A stretch of 10,480 nt of DNA from Candidatus Woesearchaeota archaeon (GTDB lineage Archaea > Nanobdellota > Nanobdellia > SCGC-AAA011-G17 > GW2011-AR17). The stretch covers positions 1 through 10,480 of the forward strand of contig RFJO01000051.1 of NCBI GenBank assembly GCA_003694495.1, read 5' to 3'. The translations under genes and the position numbers were made by a program. The notes beneath the pieces were generated by a model. The model had not been told where the DNA came from. It did not search any database and saw only the letters and a list, made by a program, of their open reading frames with translations. Shown here piece after piece: positions 1-6,788 of this stretch (position 1 is its first letter; every line of letters starts with the position of its first letter).

Positions 1-413
1 ACATAGATGTCAGCCAACCCCGCCAACACATTCACCATTTTATTATTTTTGAACTTCTGGTACTCTTCCTTAACAGACCTTACATTTTCAAGCATCAACG
101 CTTCCCCAGGCTTAAGCGACTTTATTTTTTCTACAGCCTTGTTTCCAAAAACATCATCAACAAATTTCACTTTAACAAGCTTTGACAACAACCTTGCATG
201 ACTTTTCAAGCTTGTAAAATCCTCCCTTCCCGGCCTTGACTGATGCGCCAGTATAACAACTTTGGCTTTTTTCCTTAAAAGTTCTTTTATTGTTTTTGCA
301 TGCCTTACAAATTTCTCATTCATCTCCGGCTTGCCATTCTTTAGAGAAGCGTTTACATCTATCCTCAACAACACTGTTTTTTTGTTAAAGTTAAAATCGT
401 CAATCGTTTTCAT
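1..413 (-). CDS. pgk: Phosphoglycerate kinase, N-terminal part (3' end beyond window)
   Basis: PGK transfers the acyl phosphate of 1,3-bisphosphoglycerate to ADP, giving 3-phosphoglycerate and ATP in the cytoplasm; in gluconeogenesis it runs in reverse. About 137 residues are visible. The N-terminal substrate-binding signature VLLRIDVNASLKNGKP lies at residues 14-29, matching the PGK pattern V-x-x-R-x-D-x-N. The segment LAHQSRPGREDFTSLKSHAR has the archaeal form of the family's H-x-x-RP motif, so this is an archaeal-type PGK. The ATG at 413-411 overlaps the gap TGA (412-410) as ATGA, which implies translational coupling in one operon. No Shine-Dalgarno motif of its own is evident. The gene is open to the left edge, so it is cut by the window and not broken. 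Confidence 0.93.
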   Translation of the reverse strand, partial: MKTIDDFNFNKKTVLLRIDVNASLKNGKPEMNEKFVRHAKTIKELLRKKAKVVILAHQSRPGREDFTSLKSHARLLSKLVKVKFVDDVFGNKAVEKIKSLKPGEALMLENVRSVKEEYQKFKNNKMVNVLAGLADIY

Positions 414-1393
414 TTTTTCAACATCAACTTAGCCACATCCACCATCCTTGAAGCATAACCCATCTCGTTATCATACCACGCCACCACTTTAACCATGTTA
501 CCGCTCACCTCAGTCAACAAGGAATCAAACACCGCAGACTTATTGTTCCCGATAATGTCTGATGATACAATCTCATCTTTGCTATACTCAAGAAATTTCT
601 TCAACCTCTTTGCCGCATTATAAAATGTCTGATTAACTTTTTCCTTGCTAGCTTTTTTGCTAACTGTGCACACAAAGTTACACAACGACCCGTCAATCAC
701 CGGCACCCTTACTGCAGACGCATGGACTTTGCCTTTCAATGACGGCAAAACCTTTTCCGTTGCCAACGCTGCACCGCTTGTTGTCGGCACAATATTTTGC
801 GCTGCAGCCCTTGCACGCCTTAAATCCTTATGAGATCCGTCAACAATCCTTTGCGTACTTGTGTATGAATGCACAGTTACCATATATCCATTTTTTATTT
901 TGAACGCATCATTTAACACTTTAGCTATTATTGCAAAACAGTTTGTTGTGCAAGACGCATTGCTAACAATTTTATGTTTCGGTTTAAGTTTATCATGGTT
1001 CACGCCCATTACAACTGTAATCTCTGCATCTTTTGACGGCGCGCTCAACAAAACTTTTTTAGCACCTGCCTTAATATGCTTCATTGCATCTTCCTTTTTG
1101 GTAAACTTTCCTGTACATTCAGCAACAACATCTACCTTTAATTCTTTCCATGGAATTTTTAACGGATCTTTCTCAGAAAACAACCTTACCTTTTTACCGT
1201 TAACAACCAAATAATTTTTAGTATAACTAATCCTGCCAGGAAACTTTCCGTACACAGTATCATATTTTAACAAATTAGCAATTGTTTTTGCATCTCTCGG
1301 TGTATTTATTGCTACAATGTTAAGCTTCCCAAACCCAACCCTAAACATTACCCTTCCAATTCTTCCAAACCCATTTATTGCTATGTTTGGCAT
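410..1393 (-). CDS. gap: Glyceraldehyde-3-phosphate dehydrogenase, class I (bacterial-type), predicted NADP-capable
   Basis: Phosphorylating GAPDH interconverts glyceraldehyde-3-phosphate and 1,3-bisphosphoglycerate, one step before PGK, which follows in the same operon. The protein has 327 aa, a normal family length. The Rossmann motif NGFGRIGR is at residues 7-14. The catalytic Cys148 lies in SNASCTTNC, His175 in HSYT, and the C-terminal WYDNEMGYASR is intact. These are class I hallmarks, whereas most archaea use the unrelated-looking class II enzyme, so transfer from bacteria is likely. At the cofactor site, the usual Asp after AIN is Thr31, and the usual Leu-Pro before HKDLRRARAAA is Gly186-Ser187. 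In chloroplast and cyanobacterial GAPDH, changes at these positions go with NADP use. I chose the ATG at 1393 over the GTG codons at 1402 and 1399 because GAGGTG sits 6 nt before it and the GTGs overlap that motif. Confidence 0.95.
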   Translation of the reverse strand: MPNIAINGFGRIGRVMFRVGFGKLNIVAINTPRDAKTIANLLKYDTVYGKFPGRISYTKNYLVVNGKKVRLFSEKDPLKIPWKELKVDVVAECTGKFTKKEDAMKHIKAGAKKVLLSAPSKDAEITVVMGVNHDKLKPKHKIVSNASCTTNCFAIIAKVLNDAFKIKNGYMVTVHSYTSTQRIVDGSHKDLRRARAAAQNIVPTTSGAALATEKVLPSLKGKVHASAVRVPVIDGSLCNFVCTVSKKASKEKVNQTFYNAAKRLKKFLEYSKDEIVSSDIIGNNKSAVFDSLLTEVSGNMVKVVAWYDNEMGYASRMVDVAKLMLKK

Positions 1394-1406
1394 GATCACC
1401 ACCTCT
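1394..1406 (-). promoter_or_regulatory. Ribosome binding site of gap
   Basis: On the minus strand this reads AGAGGTGGTGATC directly before the ATG. It matches the anti-16S sequence (GGAGGTGATC) almost fully. It places the true start at 1393 and makes the two in-frame GTG codons upstream part of the ribosome binding site. Confidence 0.75.
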
Positions 1407-1431
1407 TTTCAGGATTATAAAAGAATTTATG

Positions 1432-1442
1432 ACTTAAATACT
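1432..1442 (-). promoter_or_regulatory. Possible TATA box for gap-pgk
   Basis: The minus strand reads AAGTATTTAAG in the 50-nt gap between trxB and gap. Initiation about 25 nt downstream would give a short leader that still contains the Shine-Dalgarno motif. gap-pgk could instead be read through from trxB. Weak support, from AT-rich sequence alone. Confidence 0.3.
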
Positions 1443-1443
1443 T

Positions 1444-2349
1444 TTACTTTTGTATATAATTAAACGCCCAATACGCTGCGGTAACACCTTCGGCCACGCC
1501 CGTTATCGCCTGCTTAAACTTCCTGTTAGTTACATCTCCCGCAGCAAACAAACCTTCAACATTAGTTTTAGAATCTTTATCAACTTCTACATAACCTTTC
1601 TCATCTAGTTTTACGCCTAGAGGCTTCACAAGCTCAGACTGCGGCTCATGGCCAATGGCAACAAACACGCCGTCAAGTTTTAAGAACTCGTCGCCTTTGT
1701 AAGGGTTATCCAGTTTTACCTTTTCAAGTTTCTCCTCACCTATAAACTCTAACACGTTTGTGTTTGTTATAACTTCAACATTATCAAGCTTGTTTACCTT
1801 TTCCACATTTATCGGCTCTGCCCTAAGCTTATCTTTTCTATAAATAATATAAACTTTTTTTGCCACATCCTTCAATATTAAACTCTCGATAACTGCAGAA
1901 TCACTCCCGCCGATAACTGCCACAGTTTTGCCATTATAAGCAAAGGCATCACACAACGCACAATAATGCACTCCTTTATTCTTAAGTTTATCTTCCCCTG
2001 GAGCCTTAAGCGTCCTAACTTTCGTGCCTGTTGCAAATATAACTGTTTTACTTTCATAAACACCTTCAGCAGTTTTTACTGTAAAGATACTTCCTTGCTT
2101 ATTTAACTCCTGCACAATTTCAAGTTTCACGTCAACATCATACCGCCTTGCATGGTCTTCAATCTTTTTTGCAAGTTCAATCCCTGACACATTTTCAAAC
2201 CCGGGATAATTCTGCACATCTTTTGCCCATGTAATTAAACCTCCTTTCAATTCCCCGGTTAAAACTAAGGTTTTCAACTTAAACCTTCCAGAATACAGTG
2301 CAGCTGCAAACCCTGTCACTCCGCCTCCGATTATAATTACATCATACAT
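1444..2349 (-). CDS. trxB: Thioredoxin reductase (FAD/NADPH)
   Basis: Cytoplasmic flavoenzyme that passes electrons from NADPH through FAD and a redox-active disulfide to thioredoxin-like proteins. The 301-aa length is typical of low-molecular-weight TrxR. The FAD dinucleotide fold GGGVTG is at residues 8-13 and ATG near 106-108. The redox pair is Cys130-Ala-Leu-Cys133 followed by Asp134; the family usually has CATCD or CPTCD, so the two middle residues differ. The NADPH-binding motifs are GGSDSA (147-152, usually GGGDSA) and YRKDKLRA (170-177, with the arginines that contact the NADPH phosphate kept). GLFAAGDV (266-273) closes the FAD site. Its ATG at 2349 lies about 30 nt after a TATA-like box. 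It is followed after 50 nt by gap on the same strand. Confidence 0.93.
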   Translation of the reverse strand: MYDVIIIGGGVTGFAAALYSGRFKLKTLVLTGELKGGLITWAKDVQNYPGFENVSGIELAKKIEDHARRYDVDVKLEIVQELNKQGSIFTVKTAEGVYESKTVIFATGTKVRTLKAPGEDKLKNKGVHYCALCDAFAYNGKTVAVIGGSDSAVIESLILKDVAKKVYIIYRKDKLRAEPINVEKVNKLDNVEVITNTNVLEFIGEEKLEKVKLDNPYKGDEFLKLDGVFVAIGHEPQSELVKPLGVKLDEKGYVEVDKDSKTNVEGLFAAGDVTNRKFKQAITGVAEGVTAAYWAFNYIQK

Positions 2350-2372
2350 GTTCGGATTTATGTTAAAATTCT

Positions 2373-2388
2373 TTTTAAATATTTATAT
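2373..2388 (-). promoter_or_regulatory. TATA box for trxB
   Basis: The minus strand reads ATATAAATATTTAAAA 24-39 nt before the trxB ATG. That spacing puts transcription start at or just before the ATG, so the mRNA would be leaderless or nearly so; no Shine-Dalgarno motif is present. It is divergent from the lipoprotein promoter in the same 88-bp gap. Confidence 0.5.
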
Positions 2389-2403
2389 CCTATAGCCGAT
2401 ACA

Positions 2404-2418
2404 TATTTAAATTATAAA
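2404..2418 (+). promoter_or_regulatory. TATA box for the lipoprotein gene
   Basis: TATTTAAATTATAAA lies 20-34 nt before the ATG at 2438, a spacing that suits leaderless transcription in archaea. There is no Shine-Dalgarno motif before the start. Confidence 0.45.
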
Positions 2419-2437
2419 ATAAGTTAATATAAACAAG

Positions 2438-3235
2438 ATGAAATGGTCAACAATTTTAACCTTAATTATTTTTCTTGTCGCATTAACCATAACTGGTTGC
2501 CAACCTAGTGAGAGTAGCGAAATGCAAGATGTTACAGTTAACCAGGTTAAAGTGGCTGAACAAGTTGAAGAACCTGAGCTACCTCAAGAAGGAGTTATTG
2601 AAGATGTTACAAAAGAACCTGTTGAAGAAACTGAACAGCCTGCAGAAATTGAAGAGATAGATGAAGCACCAGTTGAAGTGGTTGAACAACCTCAAGAAGC
2701 TGAACAGGTTGAAGAAGTAGAACAAGTTGAAGAAACAGAACAACCAATTGAAGGTCCTAAAACGTTCTACTTAGGACTAAACAAGCCTGTAACATTTAAA
2801 GGCAAAAGCATCGAAATGACCAAATATTTTGACGCTACTTTTATTGAATTTAAGGTTGGAAACACATTAAGCAGATTTAGGGAAACAAAGCGTTCCGAGA
2901 TTGTTGAAGGTTTAAGAGTGACTTATTTAAGATCACTTTACACTTCAAACGGCAGCATAGAAGTCCAGGTTGAAGAGTTTAACCTTGGCCCTAACGAATA
3001 TTTGTTAAACAAAAAAGAGTACGCTTCAGTGAATGGGCACCAAGTCAGGCTTGACAGTATCAAGTACGATTCAACAATAGCAGACGGCGTTGCCTGGGTT
3101 TCTTTAGTAAACGAGGCTGGTTCTAGTATTAGAATAAAGAGAGGCGAAACTAAAAACTTAGATGACTTGAAAGTAACCTTGATTGAACCGTTCTGGCTTT
3201 CAGGTAAAGAGTATGCGCATTTAAAAATCGAATAA
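2438..3235 (+). CDS. Secreted lipoprotein with acidic linker and two similar C-terminal domains
   Basis: No family recognised. Residues 1-20 form a lipoprotein signal peptide: MKWS, a hydrophobic core, then lipobox ITG-Cys21, so the mature protein should be lipid-anchored outside the membrane. Residues about 40-107 are low complexity, made almost only of E, Q, V and P with recurring VEE, EQP and EQVEE, which suggests an extended, strongly negative tether. Residues 109-179 and 186-265 look like two copies of one beta-rich domain. Each has a G-K/H-x-I/V start, a YDAT/YDST-like segment, alternating hydrophobic strands, and an (E)GLRVTYL or DDLKVTLI strand near the end. This suggests an internal duplication and a binding or structural role at the cell surface. 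It is divergent from trxB and 20 nt ahead of tyw3. Confidence 0.8.
   Translation: MKWSTILTLIIFLVALTITGCQPSESSEMQDVTVNQVKVAEQVEEPELPQEGVIEDVTKEPVEETEQPAEIEEIDEAPVEVVEQPQEAEQVEEVEQVEETEQPIEGPKTFYLGLNKPVTFKGKSIEMTKYFDATFIEFKVGNTLSRFRETKRSEIVEGLRVTYLRSLYTSNGSIEVQVEEFNLGPNEYLLNKKEYASVNGHQVRLDSIKYDSTIADGVAWVSLVNEAGSSIRIKRGETKNLDDLKVTLIEPFWLSGKEYAHLKIE
3220..3228 (+). promoter_or_regulatory. Possible TATA box for tyw3
   Basis: TTTAAAAAT inside the last codons of the lipoprotein gene is about 30 nt before the tyw3 ATG. It could drive a leaderless tyw3 transcript. This is plausible because a T-rich tract separates the two genes and tyw3 has no Shine-Dalgarno motif. Confidence 0.3.
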
Positions 3236-3236
3236 A

Positions 3237-3251
3237 TTTTTTTCTTTTTTT
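3237..3251 (+). terminator. Poly-T tract ending the lipoprotein transcript
   Basis: Seven T, one C and seven T lie just after the lipoprotein stop. Archaeal RNA polymerase commonly terminates at such U-rich tracts without a hairpin. It sits only 4 nt before the tyw3 ATG, so termination here would require tyw3 to have its own start site. Confidence 0.5.
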
Positions 3252-3255
3252 AAAA

Positions 3256-3750
3256 ATGAAAGACAAATCCCCTCAAGGGCATTATGATAAAGACATCATC
3301 CCTCTTTTAAAAAAAATAAATTCGCATAAAGAGTATGTAACCACTAGTTCGTGTTCCGGCAGGATTGTTGTATTAAACTCTCAAAAGAAAGGCAACTCTA
3401 AATGGTTGTTCAAATCTCATAGCAAGGTCAGGTTAAACGACATTTACAACACTCTTCCAGAAGACAAAGACGTATGGTTCATGCAAGAACCCCTCATTCT
3501 TCACATAAAATGCTCATCTCTAGAATCGGCTTCTAAGCTAGTGAATAAGCTAAAAGCATCAGGGTTAAAAGTAACCGGCATAACTTCATTAAAAACCAAC
3601 CTTGTAGAAGTGAGAGGCAGTAAACGTATTGAAACTATTCTAAACAAAAGCCTTAACAACAAAGAGTATCTTAAATTATTAATTGAAAAAGCCAACGAAA
3701 AGCTTATGCAAACAAAAGAAGAAATCAAAAAACTTGAACAATTATTTTAA
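3256..3750 (+). CDS. taw3: tRNA wybutosine-synthesizing protein 3 (Taw3/TYW3 methyltransferase)
   Basis: TYW3 family members use S-adenosylmethionine to methylate N4 of the tricyclic wyosine precursor at G37 of tRNA-Phe, which helps keep the reading frame. The signature is clear: DKSPQGHYD at residues 3-11, INSHKEYVTTSSCSGR (21-36) with the invariant TTSSCSGR, and EPLILHI (78-84). A helical C-terminus rich in Lys and Glu follows. At 164 aa it is on the short side, because the start lies immediately before DKS while many homologues carry an extra N-terminal helix; no upstream in-frame ATG exists. Its stop overlaps the stop of the convergent glmU-like gene by 9 nt. The modification pathway is found in eukaryotes and archaea, which supports an archaeal host. 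Confidence 0.92.
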   Translation: MKDKSPQGHYDKDIIPLLKKINSHKEYVTTSSCSGRIVVLNSQKKGNSKWLFKSHSKVRLNDIYNTLPEDKDVWFMQEPLILHIKCSSLESASKLVNKLKASGLKVTGITSLKTNLVEVRGSKRIETILNKSLNNKEYLKLLIEKANEKLMQTKEEIKKLEQLF

Positions 3751-4938
3751 TATATCCATGTTAATTATTTTCCCCGGCGGAGTTTTAACATAAGGCCAAA
3801 TTTTTTTACCGGGATAAATAACATTTTTCACGCCTATATTAACTTCATCAGACAATATTGTGCCAAAACACCTTCTTCCTGTAGGTATATTATCGCCTTT
3901 ATGCTCTGAAACAATAACTCCGTCATCACTTGACCTGTTTGCAACAATAGTGCCTGCACCGACAATAACATTTTCGCCAATAACAGAATCAGCCACATAC
4001 GTCAAATGTCCCAATTCAACATTATCCATCAGAATAGAATTTTTCACTGTTACCTGATGCCCGACGCTGCAACCGTCTCCTATAACTGTACCATTTTTTA
4101 TGTACGCTGAAGGCCCCACGATACAGTTTTTGCCTATGACAACATTACCTTCAATATACGTTCCAGCTTTAACAACTGATCCTTCCTCAAGGATAAGATT
4201 GCCTTTTATTATCACATTCTCTTCAACTTCACCTTTGATCACTGTGTCCTTAAGTTCTTTTATCATAACTTCGTTAGCGTTAAGCAAATCCCATGGGTAC
4301 CCTGTAGGCAACCAATATTTTTCAACTATTATTGGATATATCTCTTCATCCTTTGCAAGTTTTCTCAGCATGTTAGGTATATAATACTCTGCTTCCCCTT
4401 CATCTTTTTCTAGAGGATAATCAAACACTTTCATGTCAAACATAAACCCTCCGACTGAAGCAAGATCACCAATATAAGTCTTAGGCTTTTCCACAATGTC
4501 AACCACCCTGTCATCCTCAACTTTAGCTATGCCGAACCTTTCAGGATACTTTGTTTTCATCAGGCACATTGCATACTTATGGTCAAGACACTTTTTCAGG
4601 TCATGCGCATGCAACAAATCATCGCCGTATAAAACAAAAAACCTGCCGTTTAAGTAATCTTTAACCTGATGCAAGGCATGTAACGTCCCTAGTTGTTCTT
4701 TTTGTTCAACAAACTTTAACTTCATACCCTTATAATTATCACCGAAAAAGTCTCTTATCATCTCTTTCTTATAACCATCTATTATTATTGTTTCCTCTAC
4801 ATCACACTCTAGCAATTGGTCTAATAAATAAGCCAATATTGGCTTGTTCATTACCTTTAACAACGGCTTCGGCCTGGTCAACGTTAAAGGATAGGTCCTT
4901 GTTGATTTGCCCGCTGCTAATATTACTGCCTGCACCAT
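3742..4938 (-). CDS. glmU: GlmU-like bifunctional sugar-1-phosphate nucleotidylyltransferase/acetyltransferase
   Basis: Likely makes UDP-GlcNAc from glucosamine-1-phosphate (acetylation, then uridylylation), feeding surface glycans or protein N-glycosylation. Residues 1 to about 230 are a nucleotidyltransferase domain. Its NTP loop is LAAGKSTRTYPLT (7-19), followed by PKPLL (23-27), and the YGDD metal-binding segment is at 104-107. VEKP (149-152) is also kept. Residues about 235-385 are a left-handed beta helix of hexapeptide repeats (for example VVIGKN, VIGDG, VIGEN). GHLTY (310-314) matches the acetyltransferase motif of bacterial GlmU, where its His is catalytic, so His311 suggests an active acetyltransferase. 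The 398-aa length and layout resemble the characterised archaeal enzyme ST0452 of Sulfolobus tokodaii. Donor specificity (UTP or dTTP, glucose or GlcN) cannot be read from sequence alone. The ATG follows the protease stop by 1 nt. Confidence 0.85.
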   Translation of the reverse strand: MVQAVILAAGKSTRTYPLTLTRPKPLLKVMNKPILAYLLDQLLECDVEETIIIDGYKKEMIRDFFGDNYKGMKLKFVEQKEQLGTLHALHQVKDYLNGRFFVLYGDDLLHAHDLKKCLDHKYAMCLMKTKYPERFGIAKVEDDRVVDIVEKPKTYIGDLASVGGFMFDMKVFDYPLEKDEGEAEYYIPNMLRKLAKDEEIYPIIVEKYWLPTGYPWDLLNANEVMIKELKDTVIKGEVEENVIIKGNLILEEGSVVKAGTYIEGNVVIGKNCIVGPSAYIKNGTVIGDGCSVGHQVTVKNSILMDNVELGHLTYVADSVIGENVIVGAGTIVANRSSDDGVIVSEHKGDNIPTGRRCFGTILSDEVNIGVKNVIYPGKKIWPYVKTPPGKIINMDILK

Positions 4939-4939
4939 C

Positions 4940-5869
4940 TTACATAAGCTTATGTTTTTTCAACTCATCACCTAAATCCTTAACAACACTATCTATACTT
5001 AAAGCCAATGAAACAGATATAGCCCTTTTATCACCTAATACTGTTAAACCATATAGTTCAGGCTTACCGTCTCTCAAACCATACACTGGCCCACCTGAGT
5101 CGCCATTTGACACGCCTGCGTCTATAAAAATATGTTTCCCGCTAAGCAATACATTATATTTTTCCCTAGGCAACCTTTTTCTAGCATATCTCAACAATGC
5201 ATCTGAAAACTCTCCAATCCTTGTAACACTTCCTTTTTTAAACTGTATATTATGTCCCAAGGTATTGCCCACAACATAAACCATATCCCCAGGGGAAACA
5301 TCCCTAAGTTTGCCAAATTTGACTTTTGGAAACTCATAAACATCTGGCACATCTTTTGCCCTTAACAATGCACAATCGTTTTTACCTTTTTTAACAACTT
5401 CAAGAGGATACTCATTAGCCCCTATTGTTATTGTATACTTCCTTGCCAGAGGTTTAAGGAATACATAGGATAACAGCCCAGTCCTTATTAGTTTGCCTTT
5501 AGGCTTTCCAATGCCAACAACATGGTGCGCTGTCAACAAATAATTGTCTTTTAACATAACACTTGACCCTTGCCCTCTAGGTATAAAACCATCTTCATAA
5601 ACTCTCATTACTTTATCTTTTAAGGATTTAGGCAACGGCGAATAATCATATTTTACATATCTTTTGACAACGTAAGCTGAATTTATCATATCATCCAATG
5701 TTTCTCTTGAAGTCACACACCTTTCATCAATATCATATTTTTTATCGCTACACATTGCATATGCAGAATTCACAACATGTTTCGTCTTTGTTTGAGGCAC
5801 ACACGCCTCAACTGCCAACAAACCAGTTAACCCAGCAGCAGTTTTAAGAAAATCTCTTCTATTAGTCAT
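4940..5869 (-). CDS. Tat-exported trypsin-like serine protease, probably lipid-anchored
   Basis: Chymotrypsin-fold (family S1-like) protease. The triad is visible: His116 in LLTAHHVV (111-118), Asp165 in NDCALL, and Ser258 in NGDSGGPV (255-262). The N-terminus NRRDFLKTAAG is a twin-arginine signal (Arg4-Arg5, then D-F-L-K) followed by a hydrophobic stretch, so folded export by the Tat system is expected. Cys23 in AVEAC could serve as a lipobox cysteine, although Glu two residues before it is unusual. Residues about 24-95 form an N-terminal extension before the catalytic domain, with further cysteines at 40 and 51. There is no PDZ domain, so it is not a full HtrA. It starts the operon; the GlmU-like gene begins 1 nt after its TAA. 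The substrate is unknown. Confidence 0.87.
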   Translation of the reverse strand: MTNRRDFLKTAAGLTGLLAVEACVPQTKTKHVVNSAYAMCSDKKYDIDERCVTSRETLDDMINSAYVVKRYVKYDYSPLPKSLKDKVMRVYEDGFIPRGQGSSVMLKDNYLLTAHHVVGIGKPKGKLIRTGLLSYVFLKPLARKYTITIGANEYPLEVVKKGKNDCALLRAKDVPDVYEFPKVKFGKLRDVSPGDMVYVVGNTLGHNIQFKKGSVTRIGEFSDALLRYARKRLPREKYNVLLSGKHIFIDAGVSNGDSGGPVYGLRDGKPELYGLTVLGDKRAISVSLALSIDSVVKDLGDELKKHKLM

Positions 5870-5891
5870 TTTAAGAAGTGAATTCTTACAG

Positions 5892-5904
5892 AATTTATAA
5901 ATTT
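5892..5904 (-). promoter_or_regulatory. TATA box for the protease-glmU operon
   Basis: The minus strand reads AAATTTATAAATT 23-35 nt before the protease ATG. This spacing predicts a leaderless or near-leaderless mRNA, and no Shine-Dalgarno motif is visible. Confidence 0.5.
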
Positions 5905-5982
5905 TTGCTAAAAAAATTATGTTTATGTAAAACTAGTTAATTTTTACTCACGTAGATTAAAAAACCAAATTTATAGGGCACC

Positions 5983-5999
5983 AAAAGGTTTATATATTT
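5983..5999 (+). promoter_or_regulatory. Promoter of the J-domain operon (BRE/TATA)
   Basis: AAAAGGTTTATATATTT is the clearest archaeal promoter in the window: a purine-rich BRE-like stretch before TTTATATAT. Transcription should begin near 6015-6025, giving a leader of about 40 nt that holds a Shine-Dalgarno motif. This differs from the leaderless genes around it. Confidence 0.6.
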
Positions 6000-6021
6000 G
6001 TTACGTTTTAATAGTAACAAA
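5997..6021 (+). promoter_or_regulatory. 8-bp perfect inverted repeat at the transcription start, possible operator
   Basis: TTTGTTAC (5997-6004) and GTAACAAA (6014-6021) are perfect reverse complements separated by 9 nt. The element begins in the TATA box and covers the expected start site, where a bound dimeric repressor would block RNA polymerase. As RNA it could also be a weak hairpin at the 5' end. No regulator can be named. Confidence 0.45.
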
Positions 6022-6044
6022 AGACAGGTTTAAAATAAAATTAA

Positions 6045-6049
6045 GGAGG
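6045..6049 (+). promoter_or_regulatory. Shine-Dalgarno motif of the 83-aa gene
   Basis: GGAGG ends 9 nt before the ATG at 6059, inside AAGGAGGAAAAAG. It is one of only two strong ribosome binding sites in the window and fixes this start. Confidence 0.75.
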
Positions 6050-6058
6050 AAAAAGAAA

Positions 6059-6310
6059 ATGAATGAAGAACAAAATTATGATGATGTCTACTCCACTGCT
6101 GAAGAAGGATTTGGCGGCAGAGCTTGGGAGTATAATGTTGGGGGCAAGATTATATCAGGTCCTGAATACACTCGCATAGTAACTGAAAGGTTTAAGATAG
6201 TAATGGGTAATTTTCTGTCGGAAGGCATAGATAATGAAGCAGACAAAAAAGATTTAGCTAGTACTGTTGTTGCTTTAACACATAAGATTATAGGCGATGC
6301 ACTCGAGTAG
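6059..6310 (+). CDS. Small acidic protein of unknown function, first gene of the J-domain operon
   Basis: 83 aa, not recognised. A strong promoter and GGAGG ribosome binding site support it as a real gene. The N-terminus is acidic (MNEEQNYDDVYSTAEEG), with no signal peptide or membrane segment. A glycine-rich stretch (EGFGGRAWEYNVGGK) runs from residue 16 to 30. The second half (about 34-83) looks like two amphipathic helices, the last ending ALTHKIIGDALE. A J-domain gene follows after 22 nt on the same strand, so the two are probably co-transcribed, and this protein may be a partner or client of that co-chaperone (inference only). Confidence 0.7.
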   Translation: MNEEQNYDDVYSTAEEGFGGRAWEYNVGGKIISGPEYTRIVTERFKIVMGNFLSEGIDNEADKKDLASTVVALTHKIIGDALE

Positions 6311-6332
6311 ACTATAAGAAAAAAACAAAAAT

Positions 6333-6788
6333 ATGACAGATAAAAGACCACCAAATATTGATTTATATCGATTGTTAGAAGTAGAACCTACAGCCACAAC
6401 GAGAGAAATAAAAAGAGCTTATCTTGAAAAGATTCAAATATGGCATCCGGATAGGGCAGTTCCAATATTTGAAGATTACGCTAATGATGTAATGAAACAG
6501 TTAAATTATGCAAGGGAATGGCTAACAGATGATAAAAAAAGAAGAGCTTATGATGATTTTGTTCAAAGATCTAGTGAATTTTTTGAAGCTTCTGCAATTG
6601 ATAGATTTAGAGCAAGATTTAGTAACGATTTAGCTGATACCTCAAGAGAAAGTTTAGATACATGGTTAGAAAGAGGCATTGAAAAAAGGAACTATCTTAA
6701 GCTTAAACTTTCATATAGTCGAACCAAGCTAACCAATCTTCTCAATAGCACATCTTCATACTCCTCTAACTCCTTTTTAGATCCATAG
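6333..6788 (+). CDS. J-domain (DnaJ-like) protein, type III co-chaperone
   Basis: 151 aa. Residues 8-76 form a J domain: DLYRLLEVEPTATTREIKRA gives helices I-II, then Trp37 and the essential His38-Pro39-Asp40 loop, then NYAREWLTDDKKRRAYDDF for helices III-IV. Such domains stimulate the ATPase of Hsp70 (DnaK). There is no Gly/Phe region, zinc-finger domain or DnaJ C-terminal substrate domain, so it is a J-domain-only adaptor and not DnaJ itself. Residues 77 to about 125 are a charged helical extension. The last roughly 20 residues are Ser/Asn-rich (NSTSSYSSNSFLDP) and unlike the rest. This tail lies opposite a small ORF at the 3' end of the headless repeat gene, so the end of the gene may have been altered by that locus. 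No Shine-Dalgarno motif precedes the ATG. Confidence 0.85.
   Translation: MTDKRPPNIDLYRLLEVEPTATTREIKRAYLEKIQIWHPDRAVPIFEDYANDVMKQLNYAREWLTDDKKRRAYDDFVQRSSEFFEASAIDRFRARFSNDLADTSRESLDTWLERGIEKRNYLKLKLSYSRTKLTNLLNSTSSYSSNSFLDP

Noticed and set aside
645..1214. Two plus-strand open frames opposite gap
   Set aside because: They are shadows of the conserved GAPDH coding sequence.
1394..1402. GTG at 1402 or 1399 as the start of gap
   Set aside because: These codons lie inside the Shine-Dalgarno motif, and the family N-terminus begins at the ATG at 1393 (MPNIAINGFG).
4788..5279. 163-codon plus-strand open frame
   Set aside because: It is antisense to the well-supported protease and GlmU-like genes, has no family features and no promoter or ribosome binding site.
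4940..5869. HtrA/DegP annotation for the protease
   Set aside because: The triad fits, but there is no PDZ domain after the catalytic domain.
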